In this document: positions 52,881 to 63,400 of the stretch, in pieces
Position numbering within the stretch: the first letter of the stretch is position 1
How the letters are laid out: every line of letters starts with the position of its first letter
Assembly (NCBI RefSeq): GCF_044784365.2
Contig: NZ_CP173062.2
Direction: 5' to 3' (one strand)
From: Cetobacterium_A somerae
Lineage (GTDB): Bacteria; Fusobacteriota; Fusobacteriia; Fusobacteriales; Fusobacteriaceae
Length of the DNA stretch: 64,000 bases
Translations under genes and position numbers: made by a program
Notes under the pieces: generated by a model
The model's database searches: none
What the model was told of the DNA's origin: nothing
What the model saw: the letters and a program-made list of their open reading frames with translations, nothing else

Positions 52881-55013
52881 TTATAGTGTAGCTTCTTTCC
52901 AAGCTTCGTTTGATGATGGTGGTTGATCCCATGCAGAAACATACCATCCATTAGTATAATATTTACCGTTATAGTAAACTCTTGTATTTGAATTAGGATA
53001 GCTCATTGATTCATGCCAAACTGGAGTACCGTTATATATTCCAGAATCTGTTGAGAAAACTAATGGAGCTACATCTGCGTTTGTGCTGTTATAAATTTGG
53101 AAAGCTTTAGTGAAAGCTAACTCTTCTTGTGCTAATCCAGTAGAGTCAGGACCATTAACTTCTGAACCATTATTTGCTTTATCTCTATTTGCAGACCAAA
53201 AAGTTATCATTCCAACATTTTTAGTTTTACAAAAGTTGATAACAGGAGAAACATCCTCTAAAAAGAATGTGTTAAAAGCTCCGGTATCGTTTATTCCAAT
53301 CTCAGGACATATTCCAATCATAGACCAAAGCTCATCATCGATTTTAATAACTCCGTGATTATTATAAAGGTTTTTTAGTTGTGAATGTAGATTTGTCATA
53401 GCTGAAATAGATTGCTCAGCCATATTTCCAGCGTAAGCTCCACCATAACACATAGCCATTATATTAACTCCTTCGATTTCAACACCTTTTTTAATAGCGT
53501 CATCTAATAAAAGAAGCTCATTTTGATTTAAACCATAAGGCATAACAGGAAGAGTAAACCAAAATCCAACATATCTACCTTCAGATTTTAATTCGTCTTG
53601 TAAAAGTTTTATAGCACTATGATTTCTTTTGTTTTCTTCACAAGTTTCGCTACCAGAAGTTCTATTATGTTCCATATCAAAATCAACTCTATTTAAATTC
53701 CAGTTATTTATAATTGATTTATATTTATTTTTTAAATCTTGAATATCTGTTATAACTTCATTTAAATAAGGTCCATTAAGACCACCAAAAGATATACAAA
53801 CATCTCCACCCATAGATCTTAATCTTTCAATATCTTGCATAAGTCCAGCATTAGTTCCTTTGTTACCAGGTAGATTTATATTTCCTGCCCAAGCTGGATT
53901 TTTGTTAGAATCAGCGGTGATAAATCCTAAGTTATAGAACTGAACACCGGTTATTTTAGATTTGTCAGCTAATGCGAATTTAGAATTAACATCATCTCTA
54001 GCCGCATCTACAAATGGTGCAAAAATACCTCTAGGCCATTTTTTACTAGGTGTAGGATTAGGGTCTGGAGTTGGATCTGGATTAGGTCCAGGCTCTGGTT
54101 CAGTTGTATTCCCTTTAATGCTTATAATATTAGAATTTAATAAAATCTCTCCAGTTCTAGAACCGATGTTATATTTACAATTGCAGTTGAAGAAGTAGTT
54201 ACCTTCATTAACTTTTGTAAATTGAACGTGATCGAAAGGATTGTTATTAATTATTGTTTCGATTGAAGTATTATTTGTATTCTTAAGTGTATAAATAACC
54301 TCAGTTATTGCAGAATCTTTATCTGTGATTTTAGTTAATAATCCTTTAGGAGTGTTTTCAAAAGCTGTTAAAGCTGCACAACAAACAGTTGGAATCTCTT
54401 TATCAACTAATTGAACTGTAATATTATTTGATTTTATAGTATTGCTTTGTATAACTTCGTTAGCGCCATCATAGTAATAAGTTGCTATAAAATAGAAAGT
54501 TCCATGTTCTCTAAAGTTAAAGTCTATTCTAAACATAGATTCAGGTAAAGAGATATGTAAAATTTCATTATCTCCAGAAGCTGTTTCCTTATACAGTTTA
54601 TATTCAACGCTATTTAATCTAATTTCAGGATCAACAATATCTTTTAAAGAACCTACTAATGTAGTTTTAGTATCTTCTAAAAGAGCTGTTCTAATTTCAG
54701 GAACAATAATTTCAGGAACTTCTGGCTCACTTACCTCGATAATATGCTCTAAATCGAAAATCATTTTTTCAACATCATAAGCAAGAGCTTTTATCTCAAA
54801 GAAATCATTGATATTATTACTGCTATTTAAGCTTTGTGATAGATTTACTAAAAGTTCTAATTTATTTTTTGTTATATTATATTCTGGATTTGATGAAACA
54901 ATATCCATTATTAAGTTCATACTTGTTTGAAGAGTTTTAAACTTATCAAAAAGTGATGTGATTTTACTTTTTAAATCACTAACTTGAAAATCTAGTTCAT
55001 TATTTGAATTCAA
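52881..55013 (-). CDS. Multidomain GH18 chitinase-like protein B, no signal peptide
   Basis: A 710-residue protein starting at TTG 55013, 10 bases after AGGAGG; no closer in-frame ATG exists. Order: helical N-domain (1-95, with FFEIKALAYDVEKMIFDL, clearly homologous to protein A), Ig-like domain, second Ig-like domain, PNPDPTPDPNPTP linker (about 310-325), GH18 barrel (about 328-640) with catalytic E448 in VDFDMEHN, and a C-terminal CBM5/12 chitin-binding module (about 650-710) rich in Trp/Tyr. It is first gene of the leftward transcript. No signal peptide is visible. Confidence 0.87.
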   Translation of the reverse strand: MNSNNELDFQVSDLKSKITSLFDKFKTLQTSMNLIMDIVSSNPEYNITKNKLELLVNLSQSLNSSNNINDFFEIKALAYDVEKMIFDLEHIIEVSEPEVPEIIVPEIRTALLEDTKTTLVGSLKDIVDPEIRLNSVEYKLYKETASGDNEILHISLPESMFRIDFNFREHGTFYFIATYYYDGANEVIQSNTIKSNNITVQLVDKEIPTVCCAALTAFENTPKGLLTKITDKDSAITEVIYTLKNTNNTSIETIINNNPFDHVQFTKVNEGNYFFNCNCKYNIGSRTGEILLNSNIISIKGNTTEPEPGPNPDPTPDPNPTPSKKWPRGIFAPFVDAARDDVNSKFALADKSKITGVQFYNLGFITADSNKNPAWAGNINLPGNKGTNAGLMQDIERLRSMGGDVCISFGGLNGPYLNEVITDIQDLKNKYKSIINNWNLNRVDFDMEHNRTSGSETCEENKRNHSAIKLLQDELKSEGRYVGFWFTLPVMPYGLNQNELLLLDDAIKKGVEIEGVNIMAMCYGGAYAGNMAEQSISAMTNLHSQLKNLYNNHGVIKIDDELWSMIGICPEIGINDTGAFNTFFLEDVSPVINFCKTKNVGMITFWSANRDKANNGSEVNGPDSTGLAQEELAFTKAFQIYNSTNADVAPLVFSTDSGIYNGTPVWHESMSYPNSNTRVYYNGKYYTNGWYVSAWDQPPSSNEAWKEATL

Positions 55014-55394
55014 AATAAATTGACCTCCTGTTTTTATTGTATTTGTATTAATTTCATAGATTGAAATTATTATTTTGTAAAAAAGAAAAAATATTTCAAA
55101 AGAATTTAAAATTAATGATAAGTGAATTTATATTAACATACCTCGATTAAAAATTCAAACTAAAAAATAAAAAAATAAAAAAGCTTATTTAAAGAGAAGT
55201 ATCCTAAGAAAAATGTACATATAGAAAATATATATAAAAAAAATTAAAAATATTGTTGATTATTTTTAATAAAAAATGTATTATATTTTCATAAATGTTT
55301 AAATTGGTGCAATATAGTTTAATTTTTAAAAAGAAATAAATAAAAATGATAAGTGAAAATATTTTAAGATATTTTTATAGTGAAAGGAGATAGT
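55014..55394. other. Divergent control region of the chitinase locus
   Basis: This non-coding 381-bp AT-rich stretch lies between leftward chitinase B and the rightward operon. It holds a rightward promoter, TTGATT (55256-55261), 17 bases, TATTAT (55279-55284), and the ribosome sites of both flanking genes. The word AATGATAAGTGAA occurs twice as a direct repeat, at 55114-55126 and 55345-55357, one copy near each end, and may be an operator serving both transcripts. No clear leftward promoter was found; no ORF or RNA fold stands out. Confidence 0.6.
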
Positions 55395-55817
55395 ATGTTC
55401 TTTAATAAGAAAAATAAAGAGCTAAAAAAAGAAGTTGCTAATCTAACTGCCATAAATAAAGAATATGAAGAAAAATGTGAATATTACCAAGAGAAATATT
55501 TACAAATTAAAACAGAATATGTTGAAGCTCTGAAAAGAAATGAAAACTTTAATAATGCTTTTAGAGAGAGCTTTTCAGAATTATCTTCAAAATTAATATC
55601 GGTAGAGATTACACTTTCTAAATTAGAAGAAAAAAATAAAGAGTTCTCAAAAACAGAGATTCTAGTAAGAAAATTCCAAGAGCTTGAAGGAGATTTGATA
55701 AAACTATCAAGAGAGATTGGAAGATTGTCAACATTTTTAGAAAAACACACAAACTTTAATAAAGAAACATCAACTTATCAAGCAAATCTTGAAAAATCAT
55801 ATAGAATGTTTAAATAA
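55395..55817 (+). CDS. Small coiled-coil protein, first gene of the rightward chitinase operon
   Basis: A 140-residue protein with ATG 55395 after AAAGGAGA. It is nearly all alpha-helical with long heptad stretches (KKNKELKKEVANLTAINKEY, LSSKLISVEITLSKLEEKN, LIKLSREIGRLSTFLEK). Soluble, no signal peptide. It lies 30 bp before chitinase C. The coiled coil could pair with the helical N-domains of the chitinases as chaperone, adaptor or scaffold; this is inference from position and structure only. Confidence 0.72.
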   Translation: MFFNKKNKELKKEVANLTAINKEYEEKCEYYQEKYLQIKTEYVEALKRNENFNNAFRESFSELSSKLISVEITLSKLEEKNKEFSKTEILVRKFQELEGDLIKLSREIGRLSTFLEKHTNFNKETSTYQANLEKSYRMFK

Positions 55818-55847
55818 AAATTTACTAAACGGAGGATAAAACTGCAA

Positions 55848-58553
55848 ATGAAAAAAACGAATAATGATTTATTTCCTGTTATAGACAGAGAACAAGAATT
55901 TCAAAAAATATATAATAATACAATAGAAAAAGTTAATTTTATAAATAGCAAATATTCAACAATACATGATGGAGTAGCTTGTGAAGAGTTAGATCCAATG
56001 ATTGAAAAAATGAATAATTTTGTATTAAACCTTAGTAGAGTAACAAAATTAGAAGAGTATCTTTCATTTAAGTTATTAGTACAAAATATTTTAAAATTAT
56101 TAGGAGAGTGTAACCATGGAGAGGTATTACCACCTATTCCTGAGTTAGAGCCTACAGTAATTAACGCTATTTTAAAAAACATAAACAAAAATTTAACTGG
56201 AGAGTTAACATTAGGTGAAAATGCTCATTTAATAACTTCAGTGGAGTATGAGTTATATAAAAATAATACAAGAGTAGAAAAAATAACAACAAACTCAGGA
56301 ATTCAAGTTGCAAATTTTGCATCAACTACACCGGGAACATATCAGTTTATAGCAAAATACTATTGGGCTGATAAGTTTAAACAAATTACATCAAATACTG
56401 TTATAGTAGAAGAGGATATAGTAATTCCACCTCCAGTAGAAGGAGATTTTCCAACAAATTTACCATACTCAAACTTATGGGCACACACAGTAACAACAAA
56501 TGGAAACTATGAAATAACACTTAATAATACTTGGGGAGTTATAGATAGTAAAATAGCTGTTTATTTAGATGGAGAATTAGTAGAAGTATTACCAACAAAC
56601 TTTACAGCTGGAAATAAAGGGTCTGCTAAAAATATTGTACCAACTTCTAAGTATCCTTCAAATAAGGATTTAAAATTTGTTTATAGAGTTACTTATGTAA
56701 GAGATGAAAAGACAAATGATAAAGTTGTAGTTTATTATAAAAGTACAACAGGTACAATAGAAATAGCAACTCCAGATGGAGGAGTAAAATATTGTAAATA
56801 TCCAGAATGGAATTCAGAAATTGAGTATGGTGCAGCTACAAATAAGATAGTATTCTATCAGGGATTCCATTTTAGACATACAGGATGGGCAACTAAAGGA
56901 GATGCCCCAAAATTAAATGGAGATTGGTCACCATGGACAAAATTATCAGCTGGTGAAGAGTCACAAATTGGTTGTCCTGGAAATCATTTAATGGATTCAG
57001 CAGGGACAAAACCAAATGCTCATTTAGAGCCAATGAATATATCAGAAGTTGAAGGTTTAGGATCTCCAATGGAAAAGATGCATATAACTTATACTCCAGA
57101 GTGGGGAAAATGGGGAGGAAGAAAATATACTCCAAAAATAACTCCGTGGAATAAGATATCTCATATGCAATATGCCTTTATAGATGTAATTCCTGATTAT
57201 ACAGGAAAATTTAATACAGATAAAGATGATATATCACATTTAAAAAGATCTGCAGCAGATGCTCCAATTGGAACAAGCTTAAAAGTATCACCAAATATAT
57301 TTGATCCAGGTGCAGCATTCTCAGCTTATGGTGGAACAAATGCATTTATGACTGAATATAATGAAATGGCAAGAAAATATCCATATGTTAAACCAATAGC
57401 TTCATTAGGTGGATGGTCAAGATCAGCATTCTTTAGAGACGCAGCTCAGCCAGATAAAATAGATTATTTTGTTAAAAGATGTATCGACTTTATAAGAGAG
57501 TTCAATTTTGTTGGAGTAGATATTGACTGGGAATTCCCTTGTGATAGAAGAGATGGAGATTTAGTTGATAGTCCAAACGATTTAGGAAGTCCAAGAGCAG
57601 CAGACGATGAAGAAGTACTATTCACTAACTTAATGAAAGCATTAAGAGGAGCCTTAGATAAAGCAGGACAAGAGGATGGAAAATATTATTTCTTGTCATG
57701 TGCTATAGTATCAGGAAAAAAACATATTCAAAAAAGTGGAATAGGAGTATGGCATCCAGCTTGTGACTTTATTAGTTATATGACTTATGATGTACATGGG
57801 GCTTTTGATCCAATAACAAACCATCAATCATATTTATTCCAAAACTCAAATGAACCATCATCAGAAACAAATCCAAATGGAAATGCATTTGCAATAGCAG
57901 ATTTAATTGAATTTGTTACAAAAACATATGGAGTACCAGTTAGCAAAATAACTGTAGGATCGCCATTTTACTCAAGAGGATGGTCTGGAATATTTAAACC
58001 GACTTCAGGATGGTTAAACCCAAATACACCAGGATTATATGCTAGAACAAATATAGATGCCTCAACAAATGGAGCGAAGGGATGTTCAGCTCCAGGAACA
58101 ATGGATGGAGGAAGAGGTGCAGGAGTTTTACCTTTACATCACTTAAATAAATTAATAAAAGGTGAAAATGTATCAGTAAGAACTTTAGATATGAACGGAC
58201 CAGCTAATCCACATGCAGGAACAATATTAAAAGGTTCAGACTTCCAATATTACTATGATGAAGCAGCACAAGCTCCATACCTATATAATCAGAATGCAGG
58301 AATTTTCTATACATTTGAAGATGAAAGATCAGTTGAGACAAAGTGTCAATGGATTGTTGATAATAACTTAGCAGGATTAATTTCATGGGATATAGCTATG
58401 GATGACTATGGTATTGATATGCATAGTTCAGAAGCAACAACTGCATATAAATCATTATATCAAGCAGAGCATTTATTAACATCAGTAATATTCGATAAAT
58501 TTAAAGCAAATTCATTAAGATTAAACTATTTAAATAAAATAGCTAGAAGATAA
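55848..58553 (+). CDS. Multidomain GH18 chitinase C, no signal peptide
   Basis: A 901-residue protein. Order: helical N-domain (1-95, with EEYLSFKLLVQNILKLLGE, related to A and B), Ig-like domain (about 105-200, SVEYELYKNN), another beta domain (205-305), a CBM5/12 chitin-binding module (about 310-370, with YPEWNSEIEYGAATN and WSPW), then a GH18 barrel (about 400-885) with the perfect motif GVDIDWEFP, catalytic E562. The barrel is close to Serratia ChiA/ChiB type enzymes. The ribosome site CGGAGGAT is 12 bases before ATG. No signal peptide. Confidence 0.92.
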   Translation: MKKTNNDLFPVIDREQEFQKIYNNTIEKVNFINSKYSTIHDGVACEELDPMIEKMNNFVLNLSRVTKLEEYLSFKLLVQNILKLLGECNHGEVLPPIPELEPTVINAILKNINKNLTGELTLGENAHLITSVEYELYKNNTRVEKITTNSGIQVANFASTTPGTYQFIAKYYWADKFKQITSNTVIVEEDIVIPPPVEGDFPTNLPYSNLWAHTVTTNGNYEITLNNTWGVIDSKIAVYLDGELVEVLPTNFTAGNKGSAKNIVPTSKYPSNKDLKFVYRVTYVRDEKTNDKVVVYYKSTTGTIEIATPDGGVKYCKYPEWNSEIEYGAATNKIVFYQGFHFRHTGWATKGDAPKLNGDWSPWTKLSAGEESQIGCPGNHLMDSAGTKPNAHLEPMNISEVEGLGSPMEKMHITYTPEWGKWGGRKYTPKITPWNKISHMQYAFIDVIPDYTGKFNTDKDDISHLKRSAADAPIGTSLKVSPNIFDPGAAFSAYGGTNAFMTEYNEMARKYPYVKPIASLGGWSRSAFFRDAAQPDKIDYFVKRCIDFIREFNFVGVDIDWEFPCDRRDGDLVDSPNDLGSPRAADDEEVLFTNLMKALRGALDKAGQEDGKYYFLSCAIVSGKKHIQKSGIGVWHPACDFISYMTYDVHGAFDPITNHQSYLFQNSNEPSSETNPNGNAFAIADLIEFVTKTYGVPVSKITVGSPFYSRGWSGIFKPTSGWLNPNTPGLYARTNIDASTNGAKGCSAPGTMDGGRGAGVLPLHHLNKLIKGENVSVRTLDMNGPANPHAGTILKGSDFQYYYDEAAQAPYLYNQNAGIFYTFEDERSVETKCQWIVDNNLAGLISWDIAMDDYGIDMHSSEATTAYKSLYQAEHLLTSVIFDKFKANSLRLNYLNKIARR

Positions 58554-58572
58554 CTAAATCATAATAAAACAT

Positions 58573-58598
58573 AAAGGGGAGGTAACTCCCCTTTAATT
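58573..58598 (+). terminator. Weak hairpin after chitinase C (possible attenuator)
   Basis: AAAGGGGAG/CTCCCCTTT with a GTAA loop, but followed by AATTATATAAAA rather than a T run. It may stabilise the upstream mRNA or partly terminate ahead of the discoidin genes. Confidence 0.5.
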
Positions 58599-58628
58599 AT
58601 ATAAAAATTAAAAAAAGGGAGTTTAAAT

Positions 58629-60392
58629 ATGGAAAGAGATGGAAGTATATTTGATCTTGTTGATAAAAATGGTATCACTGCATCTTCTAGTGTATCTATT
58701 TGGAATGGAAATGGTCCTGATTTAACATTAGATGATAATGAAGATACATTATTTCACTCTAATCAATATTCTAATGGTGGATATGGGGATGTTTACTTTA
58801 AATTTGAAGAATCTAAAGTTATAAATAAAATAGAATTTTTAACAAGACATCCAAGTGCAAATAATGGAAGAATTGATCAATATGAGATTCTTTATAAAAA
58901 TAGTAATTTTGATGCAGATTGGATTTCTATTTATCAATCTGAAATAACTGAAGAGAAAGGTTGGAAAAACGCTAATTTTCAAGATGTATTAGTTTCAGAA
59001 GTTTGTATAAGAGTTCATAGAAGCTATGGAAACTGGATAGTAATGAACGATATAAAGTTTTATTCAAATGCAGTTGTAGAAGATGATTTAAAGACTATTT
59101 TCGAATCATTAGATTGTCAGGCAGTAAAATCTCAAGTAAGATTAAAAAATATAACAGAGTTAAAAAATAGATATCAAGATAATTTAGAAATGGTAAATTT
59201 ATTAGAAGTTGGAAAATATTTATGGCTTAATAATAATCAAGTAACTAGAAAAAAAGTTAAACTATTAGCTTCTAATCAAAATAGAGAAGAGTACTTTAAT
59301 ACTTTAAAAATAAAAAGTAGTTTACCTATAAAAACAGCAGAAATAGCTTTTAAAAGTAAAAAAGAGTATTTGATTATATCAAATGAAAATATTAATTTAT
59401 ATATTGTAGAGAGTTTTGAAAAATTAAGAGATAAAAAAATAGAGATAAAAAAAGGTTTAAATTCAATATATTTAAAAGAGGATACAACTGAAGTTTTCTT
59501 AGTTGATGATATAACTAAAAATATTGAGATGACAATATTTAATGCAGATGAGATAAAAAACTATTCTATTGGTAAAGTTAACTATAAAGAGTTTATAAAA
59601 GAGAATACAAACATTTTAGGATTAGTTGAAGGAAAGAATTTTATTTGCCAATTAAATAGAGAAGAGATAAAAGATAGTTATAATGAATTTGATTTTTTAC
59701 AAGGTGTTGAAAACTTGGATGCTATTTTAAATTATATATATTTTTTATTAAATAGAAATGAATATTATCATGTGTCACCATTTAAAAGAGTTTTAATTCA
59801 AGGGATAAACAATAATCTTGTTGAGCAAAAAAGTACACAAGATGGAAGCTATACAACTTTTGGTGGAATGTCTAGATTAATGTTTAATAAATCAATTGAA
59901 GAGTTAGCAAATCCAAATTTTTGTAGAGTAATAGCAAAAGATTTTATTGGAGAAGTAGATACAAATATAGAACTTCAAGAGTTATTAACATTCTTATTAA
60001 CAAAAGAGCTTGAATTTAGATATTCAAGAGTAATGATAATTCCTGAGGATATTCAAAAAGCTTTGTGGATTAAATTAAGACTGTTTTTTAATAGTGATAG
60101 ATTTTTACCAAATATATATAAGAAAATTCAAGAAACTGATTTGAGTGGAATACAGAATCAATTGGAAAAAGTTATTTTATGGGTGGTAGAGATACTACAA
60201 AGAGATGTATCTAAGTATTTTGTAGAGAATGGCTATGAAATTTCAAGTGAGATATTATCTAAGTGTAATGAATATCCGGAATTGGCTGTTGACTTAAATG
60301 AAGTTAATTTTTCAAATTATAAAGAGTTGATAGAAGAGGAAATATCTATAATAAATGAGAATTATAAGAGAAGTATAGAAGGAAATATTTAA
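58629..60392 (+). CDS. Discoidin (F5/8 type C) domain protein, no signal peptide
   Basis: A 587-residue protein with GGGAG before ATG. Residues about 10-150 form a discoidin/F5-8C carbohydrate-binding domain (TLDDNEDTLFHSNQYSNGGYGD, then NKIEFLTRHPS, then CIRVHRSYGNWIVMNDIKFY). A helical module follows (VEDDLKTIFESLDCQAVKSQ...), similar to those in the next gene. The remaining 350 or so residues are partly beta, then strongly helical, with no catalytic motif I recognise; no HExxH is present. It probably binds glycans. Same strand and spacing as chitinase C. Confidence 0.8.
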   Translation: MERDGSIFDLVDKNGITASSSVSIWNGNGPDLTLDDNEDTLFHSNQYSNGGYGDVYFKFEESKVINKIEFLTRHPSANNGRIDQYEILYKNSNFDADWISIYQSEITEEKGWKNANFQDVLVSEVCIRVHRSYGNWIVMNDIKFYSNAVVEDDLKTIFESLDCQAVKSQVRLKNITELKNRYQDNLEMVNLLEVGKYLWLNNNQVTRKKVKLLASNQNREEYFNTLKIKSSLPIKTAEIAFKSKKEYLIISNENINLYIVESFEKLRDKKIEIKKGLNSIYLKEDTTEVFLVDDITKNIEMTIFNADEIKNYSIGKVNYKEFIKENTNILGLVEGKNFICQLNREEIKDSYNEFDFLQGVENLDAILNYIYFLLNRNEYYHVSPFKRVLIQGINNNLVEQKSTQDGSYTTFGGMSRLMFNKSIEELANPNFCRVIAKDFIGEVDTNIELQELLTFLLTKELEFRYSRVMIIPEDIQKALWIKLRLFFNSDRFLPNIYKKIQETDLSGIQNQLEKVILWVVEILQRDVSKYFVENGYEISSEILSKCNEYPELAVDLNEVNFSNYKELIEEEISIINENYKRSIEGNI

Positions 60393-60401
60393 GGGGGAAA
60401 A

Positions 60402-63400
60402 ATGAGTTCAGAAATAACTTTTATTAGAAATGGAAATGCTCCTAGTAGTAATAATTTTAATTTAAAATTAAGCTCAAACTCTATAATAAAAAATTTAATA
60501 ATAGAAAGTCAAAATAATATATTTCCAGAAGAATTAAATTTAGAATTTAAAGATTTTATAGGAAATGATATAACATTAAGAGCTAAAAGGCTGAGAGAGA
60601 TGGGAAATATACAGGAGTGGGAAGTGGATCCAGTTTTAACAGACTTGGTAAAAGTTAAGATTGGTGAGTCAGAAGCATCAATAATTAATGTAACTCCAGT
60701 TTTAACAGATATAAAACCATATTATGCTCAAAGTGATATTGATACAAGAATACCTCAAAGTGATTTTGAAATAACTAGAGTTGACAATGGAATAGAAGTT
60801 GAATTAAAAAATAGTAAAATAATTGATAGAATAAAATTAAAAAGAGAGCCTATAAATTTAGAAATATTCTATAGTCCAGGAGAGGGGCAAAGTTGGATAT
60901 CTTTAACAAATATTCCAATTAGTGGAACATTAAAAATACATCCTGTAATGGTAAAGAAATTTTTATTAACAGGAGAGGGAAATACGCAACTTTCAAAAGA
61001 AGAAATTGAAATTTTTATGTTTAATTATTTAAGTGTAGAGATTGAAAATCTATTTTTAAATGATGAGTACACAGAGTTAAAGCCAGAAGTAACAATAGAT
61101 TATATTATTGAGTTGCAAAAAAAGACAAGCTTAACACAGGAGTATATAGATAAACTATCTACTGCTAGAGATATTCTAATAGGAGGAATGATGGGAGAAA
61201 TTATTGAATATATAGGCAATGATTTTAAAGTAGTAGAGAGTTTTAATTTTCTAACTGAAGAAAATATATATCGTGTTAGAGCTAATTATGTAGATAGATA
61301 TGGGAATGAAAAAACTATAGAAACAGAGAATATTAGTGAAGACAAAATAGTAATGTTTGAAAAATTTTATGCTAAAGATATAACTTTTACAATCTTTGCT
61401 TCAGCAGAGATAACAAATGTTCAAATAACAGAGATAGAGTTGAATCAAGATGAGTATTATGCTCAAAGTGATATAGATACAAGAGTTGATAAAAATAATT
61501 TATTAGCTAGTTCAGGATGTGGAGTCTATGGAGGTTTAGAAGCTGATAGAGCTATTGATGGAAATGAAGCAACAAACTTTCATAGTAATGCGTACACAGA
61601 TATAGGATATGGAGATTTTTATTTAAAGAACTCCTCTCCAAAAGTTATAGATAGAATAAACATTTTAACAAGACCAAATTCACTAGGAAGAATTGATAAC
61701 TATAAAATTTTATATAAAGAGAGATCTACAGAAGAGTGGCTAGAAATAGGAGAATCTATAAATGAAGGTATATCTGGAAATTGGAGAAATGTAAAATTTA
61801 ATCCAGTATTAGCATCAGAAGTATGTATCAGAGTTACAAAATCTAATGATAACTTTGTAATAATTTATGAAATGGATATTTTTAAATACAATAAGTTAAG
61901 TGATATGTTAAGAGATTTATTTATTGATGATGAATGCACTCAATTAAAAGAATCTGTTACATTAGAACAGCTTGATGAAATTGAATCTCGTTTAGGAATA
62001 ACAGAAGAGTATATAAATTTATTTAGAGAAGCAAAAACATTATATGTAAACAGATTGTTACCTCATAAGTTTGAGATAGAAATAGAAAAGAAAAGTGTAA
62101 TTAAAACATTAAGATTAACAGATATAGGTAGAGTTTTAAAAGGTGAAATAAGATATACAGATAGTCATGAATATGAAAAATTATCTAATTCAGTAGAGAT
62201 ATCTACAATTGGATTAGAAACAGTTTTAGAATTTGAAAATATTTATTCAAAGAATTTTGAACTATCTTTATATGGAGCAATAGAGCAAGGTAGTGAATTT
62301 AACATAGAAGTTGTGGAGATTCCACAAGATGAATTTTATGCAAGTGAAGATATAGATGTAAGAGTTGATAAAACAACAATGCTAGCAAAAAGTTTATGTG
62401 GACAATATTCAAATAATGCACCTAGATACGCTATAGATAATGATATAAATACCACTTTTCACAGTGCTGATTATAGAAGTTATGGAACAGGGGAGTATGG
62501 CGATTTTATTTTAGAATTAGATTTGCCTAAGGTAATAAATAGAGTAAAATTTCAAACTAGACCGTCACATAACGGAAGAATAAAAGCTTATGAAATTTTA
62601 TATAGAACAAAAAACAATGAAGAGTGGAAAAAAGTATTTGAACAGTTAACAGAGCAAAGTGGAGACTTTAGAGAAGCAGTATTTAAACCAGTATTAGCAT
62701 CAGAAATATGTATTAGAGTAACAAATGGACATAATTATTTTGTAGTTTTTTATGAGATTGATCTATTTAAATACAATACAATAGAGGAAAGAATTGCAAA
62801 TCTTTTCACTGATGAAACTCAAAATATAATAAAAGATAGTATTACGTTAGAGGATATAGAAACTTTAGAGGAAGGATTAATAACTGAAAGTTATATAAAT
62901 ACTTTGAAGAAAGCTAAAGAATTATATATTGAGTCGCTAATACCAGAAGAGTTTGAAATATCTTTAAATGAAGATACAATTTTAGATGAAATTCAATTTG
63001 TATGTGAGCAAAGAATATTAAAGGTATGTTTAGCATATGAAAACTCCTTAGGTGAAGAGAGAATAATAAGATGTAATCCTTTAATAGATGAAGAAAATGT
63101 AACTTTGAATTTTAGAAAAATTTTGACAAAAAAGCTAAAATTTTAATATATGGAGCAGATAGAGTATATAAAATAAAAAATAATAGTTATATGTTATCTG
63201 AATTTTGTTTTAATGAGGATGTGGATACAAGAGTAAAATTTGAAGACTTACAAGTTTCTTCAAATACTGAGGATTCATCTTATCCATTGACGAATATGTT
63301 TGATGGAAATTTAGATACAAGATTTCATAGTAGAAACTACAGTGAATATGCTCAGATAAATTTAAAGTTAAATAGAGAGTACTTGATTGATAGATTAAGA

